Positions 42,980-55,346 are shown, numbered from the stretch's first letter. The stretch: DNA of 64,000 nt from Tetragonia tetragonoides (GCA_038025085.1 CM076147.1:1803001-1867000), one strand, 5' to 3'. Notes: generated by a model not told the origin, from the letters alone. Program-made: numbers and translations.

Positions 42980-43869
42980 TGTTGGAAAATTCAGTGTGAT
43001 TTAAAATATAATATTTGAAATTTTTATTATTAACTGTTTGACTCCTACTATATACTCGGTAATAGTAATCTATATACCACTTTTACAGGATCTAACAAGT
43101 TAATAATATAAAATCTTAATGTATTCACGTAATAAATTATTTTAGTTAATTGGTTTATTTGACCAACTACTTTGTTGTAGTTTACTGATTCGTTAAAGGT
43201 GGAGCAACTAGTCTTCTATTTTGTTGGTAACTACTTACAAGTAATATGGTCACAGTCTTCTAGACTCCTAATAAATTGGCTTATGGAGCTAGTAAATCTT
43301 CTACAAATTAGACCACTACCACTTCTCATAAAAGAGTGGGTATTTTGACTATATAAGCAGTTGGTTACTGGAAAAAAAATGAGAGATTGAATGCTCTAGT
43401 ATTTTATGTAGCAATATCTCTTCCACCAGCCATAAATATTTGGCTACACAATTTCCAAATAGATTTTACAAGTTAATACCAAATAGATTTTACAAGTTAA
43501 TATATATTATAAACTAATTTTGAGTATGAGCAATTAGGTGTTTTGGGAGAACTATTTGTTGCATCTATAGCTTTCAACGGGTTGTTGTATCTGAGGTGGA
43601 GAGCGCCATAACAATGAACTAAAGACTCGTGCAGGAGGGACGTTTCTTCTACACAGATAGCGCCTAGCGTGCCTCAATCCGAACTCTTATTAAACATGAT
43701 ACTCTAATCCTTACTCTATTTACATTATTATTTTGTTTATCATGTTGATGTAATTTGTACTAGAATTGTACTTGTATTGTTGTCATATATAGTAATTAAT
43801 AAAGTCTAATATATGTTAGATTGACGGAAATTCCATTCTCCTATTTCTGTTATTAATATATATCTAACA
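42980..43869. mobile_element. Solo LTR, 890 bp
   Basis: Starts TGTTGGAAAATTC, ends ATATCTAACA, with a perfect 5-bp target duplication CCTGT (42975-42979, 43870-43874). Contains a TATA-like GACTATATAAGC. No internal region or second LTR, so the element was removed by LTR-LTR recombination. Confidence 0.85.
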
Positions 43870-43905
43870 CCTGTCCAACTAGTGTCACTGGCCCAAGACT
43901 CTCAC

Positions 43906-46039
43906 TGTAACACCCTCGAATTTACAACGATTTCGTGGGAGCTATCGTCGTCGTTGTGCACGACTCGACACCACTGAACCGTCCCAAACCCGAGGGTTGT
44001 TACTGCAACATTTATCGCTAAGGAATAAATGCTAAGCAGAAATAAAGGCTAGGTATCAAAGGAAGCATCTAAACAAACTAAACGTTAATACCAGAGTTGT
44101 CTATCAAGTGAACTTAAGTCCATTAAAGTATTATGACAACTTTGCCTTCTAGGGCACAAACCAAAAATCCCAATAATTCAAAAGAAATAATAAGTCTAGA
44201 GAACAAGCTCACAATTAATCGATCTCCAAGCTACATGTCCTCACTCAGTAACACCTGCACTTTGGTTTCCGTGACGGAAACAAGGTACAGAAGAAAAGAG
44301 AAGAAACAAAAGAAAACAAAAATCAGATAGACTGAATAAACGTCGTCCATACCTAGTAAAAACACTTTCGCAAACCTTACATGGGTTTTTGAAGAATCAT
44401 TGAAATTCATTTGCATGCACAAGTAGTCACACAATCAAGCACACGCACACTCGATATTCAATTACATGCAATTCTTGCTTAAGTGATCATTCGAACACAA
44501 ACAGACAAACCATCTTGATTAGAGTAATAAGAGAGCGAATAGAACAACGATTACCCATACTGTTCATCGATGGATATTGACATGCCATGGACTTATTCTA
44601 GTGTATATTCACACTATCTCTAACATAATAATCGATACGTAGAGAATTAAACAATAGGGAATGATCCATCCCGAACACGCTACGAGGTGTCCATAAGTAA
44701 CTTGGGAATCACGCATCCCTAGACCACATCAATTAGATATAGTCTCGATTGCTCGACTACTCCTAGGGATTCATTAGGAGTCTTATTCTCATTTACAATT
44801 CAATTCACATAATTGCATTGGTTGACTTACTGGTACAACAAGACCACGACTCACTACTTCATTTCATGCTCATGACAATAGATAATAATAACGACGATAA
44901 TGACATTAATGCATACTTAAGAATGATCATGCTTCATATATGTCTAATGAAATTTCGGCAGCACTTCGACAGTAAAACATGATATCCATTTCAACAAATA
45001 ATCCAACAAAGTATATTAGGTACTCATTAGCACTCAATAATATCCCATTTCAATTAGCACATATATTATATCATAATAATATTAACAATTCACATCACCA
45101 AACTCATTCAATAATTAGCATATGAACTAATTAATTAACAAAACTTCATAAACTCATCATGCTCAATATATTTCATAATTATGGTGAAGAATATATTTCT
45201 AATTTTCATAATTAACAACGATATAATTTAATCATGCTTCGCATATTAAATTCACAACAATTAGGCAATTAGCACATAACAAGTCAAAAACTTCTTATGG
45301 GTTTTGGAAAGAGGTAGACACAATCGCTTACCTAAAAAACGCTCACTAGACAGTAGGTAAGCTTCCAAATCACGACCCGATCACGCTTGTTCGTTAGGTC
45401 CTAATTAAATACAATTACCGAAACATAATCAGTAAATATGAAAATCTAAACAGAAGTAAAATATTAATCTAATAATTTATTTAAATTAATTGATTTATTT
45501 CAATCAATCTAAGCTTTCGAAATTCTGGATTCGGGTTCCAAACGAGTACAGAAAAATAAAAACAATAATTGAAAAATACTGAAAATACGAAATTAATTGA
45601 AAACGAAAATACAAATCGAAACCCTAATTGGTTTTTCAAACCTAGGCCACGGTCATCCATGCATGGGGACCCATGGCCTAGCCCATCACCAACACCACCA
45701 CCCACCGACCACCATGGTCGGCGGTGGCTCGCCGGAGCACCAGCGACGGAGGAGAGAGAGAGAATGAGAGATCGCGAGAGAGGGAGAGCTCGCTAGGGAG
45801 AGAGAGAGAGACTGAGCGCGAGAGGGGGCGCGGGGATGCCTCAGCAATGCAGGCCACTCGTCGGCGACCACCAAGGCGCGGCCTGGTGGCGCGGCAGGCC
45901 ACGATTCGCGAAAACAGGGGAGAAACAGAGCATGCGAAAGAGAGAGGGAAAGAGAGAGAAAGAGAGGGGGAGAAGAGGAGGTTACCAGCGAGGGAAGGAG
46001 GCCGGTGAATGGCGACAGCAAGGGGAGGGGAGAGGGCAC

Positions 46040-46116
<77 letters not shown>

Positions 46117-46517
46117 AGAGAGAGAATTTGTAAGGCTTGGTTTAATTTTGTAAACTGATAAAATTGCCCATCTTTTTGCTTATACAGGTCCTTAGTCAAT
46201 GAAAGTCAAAACCTACTAGGTTTGGGAATAATTTTCTGATTTAAATGCTAATTAAAACTAATTAAATGCTAATTAAAACTAATTAAATGCTAATTAAACA
46301 ATATGAATAAACCTTATTCATATACAAAACAATTTAATTAAATCCCTCAAATTTGATAATTATAAATCATGAAATTACCATAATAATAATGAATATTATT
46401 ATGACTTTATTTGAATAAATCGAATCGTTACACAATTATACGAATTAAATCTCTGAAACTATTTATAAATGAATTATAAATCGATATTATAATTATAGAA
46501 AATAATGGAGTATCACA
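43906..46517. mobile_element. Long solo LTR (gypsy-type), about 2.6 kb
   Basis: Starts TGTAACACCCTCGAA, typical of some plant gypsy LTRs, and ends GGAGTATCACA. Flanking pentamers CTCAC (43901-43905) and CCCAC (46518-46522) differ at one base. No Gag or Pol domain inside. Contains a (GA)n run and a threefold repeat of AAATGCTAATTAAAACTAATT near 46242-46300. The ORFs over the GA run are repeat translations. The right boundary is less certain than the left. Confidence 0.6.
46044..46108. repeat. (GA)n microsatellite
   Basis: About 65 bp of GA repeat within the long LTR. On the minus strand it yields a meaningless Ser-Leu run. Confidence 0.95.
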
Positions 46518-47338
46518 CCCACAGTTGGGACACTCATATATCTCCAACTAGGCCGAGCTGGGTGAGGACTCCCTTGAGTTGGTGTCTACTGATCCCAGCT
46601 AGATGCGCAACTCGAGGAGCTCAAGGCGAGCTAGGTAGAACCCATGTCCTAGCTTCCCTTGTCACCATTCAGCTCACGTGCGTCCATGGCACCTATGACC
46701 TTGTCCATCAAGCATCCCTCACCGTTCGCGGGGTCCAACGTTAGGGTCCAACATCCCTAAGCTCCCCATGACCCACATCATGCATGTCCGAGAGCTTCCC
46801 TAGGCACTGGCCTACAAGGGTGCCCAAGGTGTCTGGTAGCTCCACCGAGCTTCTACCACCTAAATAGTCTTATAAGGTTCATCCCATTTGACATGTGTAG
46901 ACATGCCCAATGCATAACTTTCATACTGGGGTCTTGGCTCACCCATGAGTTTCAACAACCAGCATGTCAATGCGCCTCCTAGGCCGCCTATGGCCCATGA
47001 GACTTAGAACACTCATTGTGGCTTACATATGGATTACTTTGTCTGAGCGTCCTTGTCATGATCCAGCCATGACCGGACACTGCTGGGTGCATGACATGTC
47101 AGCGCCTATATCCATGCCTATCTGGCACCCAACCAACCTTGTCAAGGGCATGCCAGCGCCTTGTCAAGGACCAAGGTCAGGCCACCCATCCTTGTCATAA
47201 TTGATAGGCATATCAAGCCCATGGGATGTCACGCCTCCGCAATCTGCATCCACATCCTTGTATCCTCATGTGCAACCTCTTGGCATGTCCCGACATGCGT
47301 CCTTCCGAGCCATGGCTCAAGGTGCGTCCATGCATGGT
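46518..47338. other. GC-rich unassigned sequence
   Basis: No recognisable domain in any frame. Direct continuation of the host sequence around the solo LTRs (42564-42979 and 43875-43905) and left flank of the gypsy element. Confidence 0.4.
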
Positions 47339-47955
47339 TAGAGGTGGCAATCGGGCGGATCGGGTCGGGTTTGGGTCGAGTCTTTTCTGTTTCGGATCAT
47401 TACGGGTTCGGATAATATTGGGTCAGAAGAGTAATCGGGTCGGGTTGGGTCGAGTCGGATTGATTCGGGTTTATGTTGATGTCGGGTTACAGGTGAACTC
47501 GGGTCGGGTTAGTTCAGATTTTGGTTAAGTCGGATTCGGGTTAATTCGATTTTCGGGTCATATCGGGTCAAATTTAATTCATGTTTCAGAGCATATAAAG
47601 TCAAATATAATATAAAAAACTCAATTTTATGTGAAAATTTTCAATAATATGGACTACATGTGTATTAAGTTAGTGCTTTTTCAATCATTTTGAATATTAT
47701 GTCATCATAAGTCGGATATACTCGGGTTTCGGGTAGAGTTAGTTCGGGTTCATTTCGATTTCGGGTAATTTCGGGTCGGGTGTTATCGGTTTCGGGTCAA
47801 TTCGGATAACGAGTGTTGTCGGATATCGGGTTGGACCAGGTCGGGTCGGATTGGTGTCGGATAATGATAATTGATACATTTTCGGGTGTCGGGCGGGTCT
47901 GATATCGGGCGGATCGGGTCGGTTACTCGGGTCGGGTCGCGTTTTGCCAGCTCTA
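47339..47955. mobile_element. hAT-like MITE rich in GGGTCGGGT repeats
   Basis: 617 bp. Inverted ends TAGAGGTGGCAA and TTTTGCCAGCTCTA. Perfect 8-bp duplication TGCATGGT (47331-47338 and 47956-47963). The interior is a decayed array of TCGGGTCGGGT-like units. The right duplication overlaps the first base of the gypsy LTR, so this element inserted after the gypsy element. Confidence 0.85.
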
Positions 47956-47962
47956 TGCATGG

Positions 47963-48483
47963 TGTTAGGTTCCGCCCCTCACACCTTGTAATTTACAGCT
48001 TTCCTTTACTTTCCTTGCAATGTAACATGTCTCTAAGGCGCTTCCTGCGTGTTGACCCTTGGACATGTCTTTACGCTTTCTTTATGCTTTCTAGTTCCCT
48101 AGCAACATGTCTCTAAGGCGCTTCCTGCGTGTCGACCCTTGGACACGTCTTTAAGCTTTCAAGTTCTTTTACTTTTAGGAGTAGATGTCGAGTATGAAAG
48201 TTATGCACTCTTGATGTATACTCCTGTCAGAATGAATAAACCTTTTAAGACTCTTTATGAGGGAAGCAGTCCTCCATATCGATGTATTGATGTCAATGCT
48301 TGTTGTTGTTAAACTGTGTTGATTGCGTGCATCATCCAACCCCTCTCTCAAACTCCGTCCCTCCCTCACTCTCTTGTGTCCACGGACACCTCAAAGACGT
48401 TCCTTGTGTACGGCTGGCATTCTTGCCGCTAGGAGACAAGAGCACGCCGCACGTCCCGCAACTAGAAAAGGCGGACCGTGACA
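47963..48483 (+). repeat. 5' LTR of the gypsy element
   Basis: 521 bp with an internal tandem unit. The left edge is disturbed by the hAT MITE. Confidence 0.92.
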
Positions 48484-48485
48484 GT

Positions 48486-48497
48486 TGGTATCAGAGC
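48486..48497 (+). promoter_or_regulatory. Primer binding site (Met-tRNA) of the gypsy element
   Basis: TGGTATCAGAGC two bases after the 5' LTR. Confidence 0.88.
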
Positions 48498-48548
48498 GCA
48501 GCAAGAGAAGCACGCTCAGTGAAAGGTTGCTAGATTGAATTCGAAACC

Positions 48549-50132
48549 ATGGTGACCAAGGAAGAGTTAGAGAAACTTGTGATCGGGTCGGATTCCCGGA
48601 TCGATGCATTGGAGGCCCAAGTGCATGATATATCTTCCGCAAGCTTGCGGGAGGAGCTTGACCACATCCAAAATCAACTCCAAGCGTTGTGGGATCAGTG
48701 TGCTACGATCAACCGGGCCGTTGCTAGCGGTAGTGGTGGATCAGGGTCGAGACGGGTGAAACCCCCTCAGCCCCAGACCTATAGTGGAGCCAGAGGCTCC
48801 AAGGAAGTGGACAATTTTGTCTTCGACCTAGAACAATACTTCTGAGTCAGTGGACTGGAAGAGGACCAGAAGGTCGACATCGCGGTCATGTACCTAGTGG
48901 ATGACGCAAAATTGTGGTGGCGTTCGAAGTATGCCGAGATCTAAGCCAAAACTCTGAAGATAGACACATGGGAAGAGTTTAAGAAGGAACTCAACGACCA
49001 GTTCTACCCGGAGAACACTGAGTTCATTGCCCGAAGGAAGTTAAAGACCATCAAGCACACGGGGACCATCCGAGACTATGTGAAGGAGTACTCGACGTGC
49101 ATGCTGGAGATCAGGGACATGAGCGACAAGGATCGTATGTTCAATTTCATCGATGGGCTGAAAGAGTGGGCTCAACGTGAGTTGAACAGAAAAAAGCTAG
49201 ATACCTTGTCGGCTGCTATAAGCGTGGTTGAACGGCTCTTCGACAACCAGCTAGGGAAAGAGACCCCACCAAGGAAAGGGCCAACATGGCCAAGTTCAGT
49301 TGTAAACCGAGCAGGGTCAATTGGCTCTCAGACAGGCTCGAACAACTCTCGAAACTACAACGGGGGTAACTACAACGGTGGCAATAGTAGATATGGGAAC
49401 GGTGGAGGTGGAGCCCCTAGACTGGCACTTTACCGGCCCCCAGCTGCGACCTCATCGTTCAATCGGACAGAGTCGTCCACGGCAAGATGGCCATTGAAGT
49501 TAAGTTGCTTCAACTGCAAAGGGCCACACAAACACACCGAGTGTTCTCATCGAGACTTGAGTGCCCTCCAGCAGAATCTATCTAAGATGTCTGTGGAGTC
49601 TGATGGCACCAACGAAGGAGAGACAAGCAGGAACAATGAATTGGATGATGATGAAACACCACACATGGGAGCTGTTCATTTACTGGGCCCCCTGAGGAGT
49701 GATGAGACATCCCTAAAATCCAAGTCGACTGAGCTCATGTACGTCGACGTAGTGATCAATGGACGTAGTACTCGAGCAATGGTTGACATCGGTGCCACCC
49801 ATAACTTTGTGGTCGGCGCCGAGGCAGAGAGATTGGGACTGAAGCTAGACCTCGCAGGCGGCAGCATGAAGGCCGTGAACTCGGCAGCAAGACCTATCCA
49901 TGGGATTTCCAAGGGAGTCCTCACTCGGATAGGGGAGTGGAGTGGTCGATTGGACCTTACGGTGACTCCACTAGATGATTTCAAGATGGTACTGGGTATG
50001 GACTTCCTCTGCACGTCTAAAGCGGCACCCATGCCATATTTGAGTTCCTTATTGTTGATGGGTGACAACCCGTGTCTGGTGAAAGCGTCGAATGTGAAGG
50101 TTGAGAGTAAACGGAGACAGATGCTCTCGTAG
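48549..50132 (+). pseudogene. Gypsy gag and protease, broken
   Basis: One frame from the ATG at 48549, interrupted by TGA (48843-48845), TAA (48942-48944) and TAG (50130-50132). The Gag core includes DDAKLWWRSKYAEI and RDYVKEYSTCMLEI. The zinc knuckle CFNCKGPHKHTEC has CX2CX3HX4C spacing. In the protease, the active-site triad reads D-I-G (VDIGATHNFV) instead of the usual D-T/S-G, so it should be inactive even without the stops. Confidence 0.88.
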
Positions 50133-52922
50133 ATGCAATTTGAGAAGGGACTTCGAAGATGTGAACCGTCGTTCCTGGCTACTTTGTCGATGAAGGAAGA
50201 TTTTAAAGATGAGACCACTCCTCCGGAAGTAGCGAGACTACTTGAGGGATTCAAGGACATCTTGCCCGATGACCTACCCCAAGTCCTCCCTCCTCGCCGA
50301 TCCGTCGATCATCAGATCGAGCTGATCCTGGGAGCTGTACCACCCGCTCGTAGTCCTTACAGGATGGCACCTCCCGAACTGGCTGAACTGAGAAAACAGT
50401 TGGATGGGCTCTTGAAAGGAGGATTCATCCGACCGTCCAAAGTGCCCTACGGAGCTCCGGTGTTGTTTCAGAAAAAAAACAAGATGGGACTCTCCGGCTG
50501 TGTATTGACTATCGGGCACTCAACAAGTTGACGGTGAGGAATCACTATCCTATTCCGTTGATTGCTGACTTGTTCGATCAGCTCGGTGACGCGGTATACT
50601 TCACGAAGCTTGATTTGAGGTCGGGGTACCATCAAGTTTGCATATCGGAATGGGACGAGCCGAAGACATCTTGTGTGACGAGATATGGAGCTTTTGAATG
50701 GTTAGTGATGCCCTTTGGACTAACGAATGCTCCTGCAATATTCTGCACCTTGATGAACCATGTCTTCCATGAGTACTTGGATAAGTTCGTGGTAGTATAT
50801 CTTGATGATATTGTGATCTATAGCAAGACCATGAGCGAACACTTGGAACACTTAAGACTGGTGTTCGAGAAGTTATGCGAGCACCACCTCTTCGTGAAGC
50901 CAGAGAAGTGCTTGTTTGCACAAGAGGAAATTAGTTTCCTTGGTCACTTTGTAGGAAAGGGGAAGATGCGCATGGATCCGAAGAAAGTCTCTGCCATCAA
51001 GGAGTGGCAGCCTCCGAAGAATGTCTCTGAGCTCCGTTCCTTCCTTGGCCTTGCTAATTACTACCAGCGCTTCATTGCAGGATATTCTGGTATCGTGGCT
51101 CCCCTCACAGACTTGCTTAAGAAGTGCGAAGGTTGGAATTGGACCGAATCACAGATTGAAGTGTTTGAAAAGTTGAAGAAGATGGTAACCAGAGAACCGG
51201 TATTGGCTCTCCCCGATGTCACAAAACCTTTTGAAGTCGAGACGGATGCCTCAGACTTTGCCCTCGGAGGAAACTACTTCAAGAAGGCCACCCGGTTGCT
51301 TTTGAGAGCCGCAAGCTGAATGGGGCCGAGAGGCGGTATGCTGCCCAAGAGAAGGAGTTACTAGCAATTGTACATTGCTTAAGAGTCTGGAGACACTACC
51401 TTCTGGGTTCGAAGTTCCTCGTTCGCACAGACAACACTGCGGCGAGCCACTTCTTAACCCAACCAAGACTCACTGGTCGAGAAGCTCGGTGGCAGAAATC
51501 CTTGGCGGAATTTGATGTGGAGTTTACATACAGACCTAGGGTCAACGACAAGGTCGCGGATGCTCTCAGTCGTCAGGCTGACCTTACTGCCTTGAAGCAA
51601 ATGGCTCACTTGTTAACAAGTCTGGTGACCACTACGATCCGCGACCAGATCAAGCAACACCTAGGTCAAGATACGATGGCGAAGACCATCCAACAACTCA
51701 TTAAAGAAGGGAAAACGAGACGGTTCTGGATAGAAGATGACCTTATCTTCACAAAGGGACATAGGTTGTATGTTCCCAGTGCCGAGGGCATTTGGAGGAA
51801 GTTGCTGAGTGAATGTCATGACACCCTTTGGGCAGGACACCCGTGATGGAAGCGAACCTTGAGCTTACTAAAACAAGGGTACTTCTGGCCCCATATGAAG
51901 GACGATGTAATGAGCTACACTCGGACGTGTCTCATGTGTCAGCAAGACAAGCCGGATCGACTCAAGCAGAGCGGCTTACTAAACCCACTCGCAGTGCCGA
52001 CGAGACCATGGGAGAGTGTCTCCATGGACTTCATTAACGGGTTACCGAAGGTCGGACCATTGTCCGCTATTATGGTGATAGTGGATCGATTCTCGAAGTA
52101 TGCCACGTTCATCTCTATGCCGAAAGCTACTGGAGCAGAAGAGACAACCGTCCTCTTCTTCAACTACATTGTCAAGTACTGAGGACTACCTAGGAGCATG
52201 TGAGTGACCGAGACCCTCGGTTCACAGGTATCTTTTGGGGTGAACTCTTCAAGCTTCTTGGGTCAGAGGTGAGCATGTCTTCAGCATACCATCCCCAGAC
52301 AGACGGACAGACAGAAAGATTCAACGGGCTCCTCGAAGAATACCTTCGACACTTTGTGAGCGCCAACTAAAGAGAGTGGGTGAGACTACTAGATGTAGCC
52401 CAGCTCTGCTTCAATTCTCAGAAGAGCTCCTCGTCCAACAGGAATCCCTTTGAAGTTGTCACGGGACAACAACCTCTCTTACCACACACGGTAGATGATC
52501 ATTACAAGGGCCGAAACAAGAAGGCGTATGAGTTCACCAGAGAATGGAAGCAAAACACCGACATTACTCGGAGTTACCTAGAAAAGGCTTCGAAGCACAT
52601 GAAGAAATGGGCCGATCAAAAGAGAAGGCCACTGGAGTTCGAAGTGGGAGACCTAGTGATGGTGAAGATCCTCCCAGAGCAGATGAGATTTCTGAGAGGA
52701 AGCGACAAGCGGTTAGTCCGCAAATATGAAGGTCCCATCCTTATCACCAAAAAGGTGGGAAGTACGGCTTACAAAGTGGAACCCCCGACTTGGATGAAAG
52801 TACACCCTATCTTTCATGTGAGTCGCTTGAAGCCGTATCATCCAGATCCAGAAGATTCCGCCCGCAACAAGTCTACTCGGGCCAACATCCGCACCAAGCC
52901 GTCCTCGACACTTGATGATTGA
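50133..52922 (+). pseudogene. Gypsy pol (RT, RNase H, integrase), broken
   Basis: RT with YLDDIVIYS is at 50528-51270. RNase H follows ([10 protein letters not shown], then RTDNTAASHFL), then an integrase zinc finger and core (CLMCQQDKPD, VIVDRFSKY), and the C-terminal VHPIFHVSRLKPYHPDPED. Breaks: a frameshift at an A run (50472-50479), another near 51272, TGA at 51844-51846, TGA at 52180-52182, a frameshift near 52200, and TAA at 52368-52370. The C-terminal motif suggests a chromovirus, perhaps the Galadriel group, but no chromodomain is visible between 52890 and the purine tract; that part seems deleted. Confidence 0.85.
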
Positions 52923-52963
52923 ATCACGTCGCCGAGGACGTCGACAACTTTAGTGGGGGAGAA

Positions 52964-53473
52964 TGTTAGGTTCCGCCCCTCACACCATGTAATTTACAGC
53001 TTTCCTTTACTTTTCTTGCAATGTAACATGTCTTTAAGGCGCTTCCTGCGTGTTAACCCTTGGACATGTCTTTACGCTTTCTAGTTCCCTAGCAACATGT
53101 CTCTAAGGAGCTTCCTGCGTGTCGACCCTTGGACATGTCTTTAAGCTTTCTAGTTCTTTTACTTTTAGGAGTAGATGTCGAGTATGAAAGTTATGCACTG
53201 TTGATGTATACTCCTGTCAGAATGAATAAACCTTTTAAGACTATTTATGGGGCAAGCAGTCCTTCATATCGATGTATTGATGTCAATGTTTGTTGTTGTT
53301 AAACTGTGTTGATTGCGTGCATCATCCAACCCCTCTCTCAAACTCCGTCCCTCCCTCACTCTCTTGTGTCCACGGACACCTCAAAGACGTTCCTTGTGTA
53401 CGGCTGGCACTCTTGCCGCTAGGAGACAAGAACGCGCCACACGTCCCGCAACTAAAAAAGGCGGACCGTTACA
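52964..53473 (+). repeat. 3' LTR of the gypsy element
   Basis: 510 bp, ending GACCGTTACA before target duplication CATGG. Confidence 0.92.
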
Positions 53474-53478
53474 CATGG

Positions 53479-53955
53479 CATTGTCCACCATAGGACGTGG
53501 ATTAGGGGTCTTAATGTAATGTAAGACAATTAAGAACTTCTCACGAACAAAGTAACATTCAAACAAGAGTATGTTTGTTTCAATCATAAAGAACCGAGTT
53601 CATTGTGATGTATGTTGCACAATATTATCAGAGAGTATCTTGATAGGAGGTCACAAAAAAAAGTCTTATTTTAGTTAGTAGGTGATGAATGAACATAATT
53701 TCAACCACTATATAGACAACGACATGATACTCGATCTCAACAAAGGAGAAAAATAGTAGGTTGTTTTCTCGAACGCCAAGATACAATATTAGGACCCAAA
53801 AACATAGTAAAACTTGTGGTAGGACGAGGGCTATTAGGGAAATTGACCCAATCGACATTAGAGTGGGCGACCAAACAGCACGGTGCAAAGTAGGACACTA
53901 TGTATAGTCCGTGATCACTCGTGCTAGTAAGATATCTGAATCTTTTTTTAAGGGT
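53479..53955. other. Non-coding flank of the gypsy element
   Basis: Short minus-strand ORFs only. No domain recognised. Confidence 0.4.
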
Positions 53956-54451
53956 GTTACTATATACCGCCATAAAATTACTTATCATCGCCCTTGGAAA
54001 TTACAATAGTGCCCCCGCTCACATTTTCACCCTTCTTTCTCCCACTCTCCCTCTCCCTCTCTAACTCCCTCTCTAACTCACCCACCCACTCTCACACCCA
54101 CCCACATTCACCAACATTCTCTCACCGGCAAGCAAGGAACGACCGCAAATGTCTTCCGGCGACCAAGAAGTGCCGTCGACGCCGTCCGAGATAATTTTTT
54201 TTTCGCAGAAACTGGGTCGGGCGTCTGTAATTTCCGCCTGACCCATGGGTGAAGCGGAATCTGCAGACGCCTGACCCGTGGGTCAGGCGGAAATTGCAGA
54301 CGCCTGACCCGTGGGTCAGGCGAAAATTACAGACGCCCGACCCATGGGTCAGGCGGAAATTGCAGACGCCCGATACTACGAACTGGAAAAAAAAAATGAG
54401 TAAAGGGCAAAATCGTAAATTCTAAGGACGGTGGTGAGTATTTTTGGGCGG
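53956..54451. mobile_element. Putative non-autonomous element with about 55-bp inverted ends
   Basis: Left end TGTTACTATATACCGCCATA and the inverted right end TGTTATTTACCGCCCAAAAA continue with shared CTTA-CACC/ATCGCCCTT and GAAATTAC/GAATTTAC blocks up to TGCCC. No transposase. No matching target duplication found. The core carries a palindromic minisatellite (54233-54376). Confidence 0.55.
54233..54376. repeat. 33-bp minisatellite of near-perfect palindromes
   Basis: Units start at 54266, 54299, 54332 and (truncated) 54365, preceded by a degenerate unit. Each contains CGCCTGACCCGTGGGTCAGG followed by CG and then AAATTGCA or AAATTACA. The 22-bp palindrome can fold on either strand. Confidence 0.9.
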
Positions 54452-54837
54452 TAAATAACAATTCATAAAAACCACATCAAAATGAGTAGTCTTAGGAGCA
54501 TGCATAAATTGAGACACCATGTTTACTACAAATGCAATGTGAGACATGTTAGAGTCAAGTATTATCACACACAAATCATACCATGATATTCAATGGAATC
54601 TGCAAGATAATGTGGAGTCCTAATTGTACGTTGGCAACAGATTTAAGTGTCTTAAGATTTAGATTGCTTAAACGTATTCAGTAGTTATATTCAATACTGA
54701 TATTGACTACTTTTCTTTATTTTATGAAGGAAAAAATAAATAAATTTCAGCCATAAAAATTATACGACATCTACGTAGATAATTTTTTTCTAAGCAAGTG
54801 CAAATTTAAGATAACACAATGACAAAGTGAATATAAT

Positions 54838-55095
54838 CCTTTTGTTTTGGAAAAACCTTAAAATTTACTTTTTCACGGTCTCCAATACACCAGTTTGACC
54901 TTAAATACGAGATTTTGTGAAATAGGAGTAGATGTATTTATATGAGTATATAAATTATATAAAACATGATTTTTCTAAAAATACTATTAAAAATGAATCT
55001 AATAATAATATATTTACATTGTAAATCCTTATTTTTTTATACATCAATAGTCAATCTTTGAGTTCTAAAAGACAAATATTAAGATTTTTACGAAA
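54838..55095. mobile_element. Degenerate Stowaway-like MITE
   Basis: Same internal order as 33541-33799 (TTTACTTTTxCACxGTCTCCA, CAxxTTTGACC, ATTTACATTGTAAAT-like core, CAATxGTCAA). Ends decayed. Confidence 0.6.
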
Positions 55096-55164
55096 CTGAG
55101 AGTATTTTCCGAGGTTATGAATTCCAACACTACTGCTTTAGTGCTTTCAACAATCATTTGAGTT

Positions 55165-55335
55165 TAGGTAAGAGGACCTGGCACAGTGGCGCAAGCCTCT
55201 CGTTCTTGTGGGCATGCCCCCGGGTTCGAATCCTCATCCTGCCCCCCTCCCCTACTTTGTGCAGACTATAAAACCGGTGGCCCAGTCAGCCCCCCACCTC
55301 CAAAAAAAAAAAATAATAAAAAAATAAAATGACAC
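55165..55335 (+). mobile_element. SINE
   Basis: About 170 bp, flanked by TCATTTGAGTT (55154-55164 and 55336-55346). A box GGCACAGTGGCGCAAG, B box GGGTTCGAATCCTC, then a C-rich body and an A-rich end (AAAAAAAAAAATAATAAA). Confidence 0.87.
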
Positions 55336-55346
55336 TCATTTGAGTT

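Larger units (their letters stand above)
47963..53473 (+). mobile_element. Decayed gypsy (chromovirus-type) LTR retrotransposon
   Basis: 5' LTR 47963-48483 (521 bp) and 3' LTR 52964-53473 (510 bp), both TGTTAGGTTCCG...ACA. Target duplication CATGG (47958-47962, 53474-53478). Primer site TGGTATCAGAGC at 48486-48497. Purine tract AGTGGGGGAGAA before the right LTR. Domain order Gag, protease, RT, RNase H, integrase is gypsy. Each LTR contains two copies of a roughly 60-bp unit (ACATGTCT...CTTCCTGCGTGT...CCCTTGGACA). The LTRs differ at several sites and by indels, so this is clearly older than the gag-protease element. Six stops and at least three frameshifts make it inactive. Confidence 0.95.

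Noticed and set aside
45678..46199. 173-codon minus-strand ORF with long Ser-Leu repeats and overlapping plus-strand Arg-Glu ORFs.
   Set aside because: Translation of a (GA)n tract within an LTR; no real protein features.
47226..47528. 100-codon ORF and its reverse partner at 47739-47960.
   Set aside because: Made from TCGGGTCGGGT repeats of a hAT-like MITE.
48300..48533. 77-codon ORF repeated at 53290-53493.
   Set aside because: Part of the gypsy LTR, present in both copies, no coding evidence.
54266..54376. Regular palindromic repeats that superficially recall a CRISPR array.
   Set aside because: Units are contiguous without unique spacers, in a plant nuclear context, inside transposon-like ends. 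It is a minisatellite.
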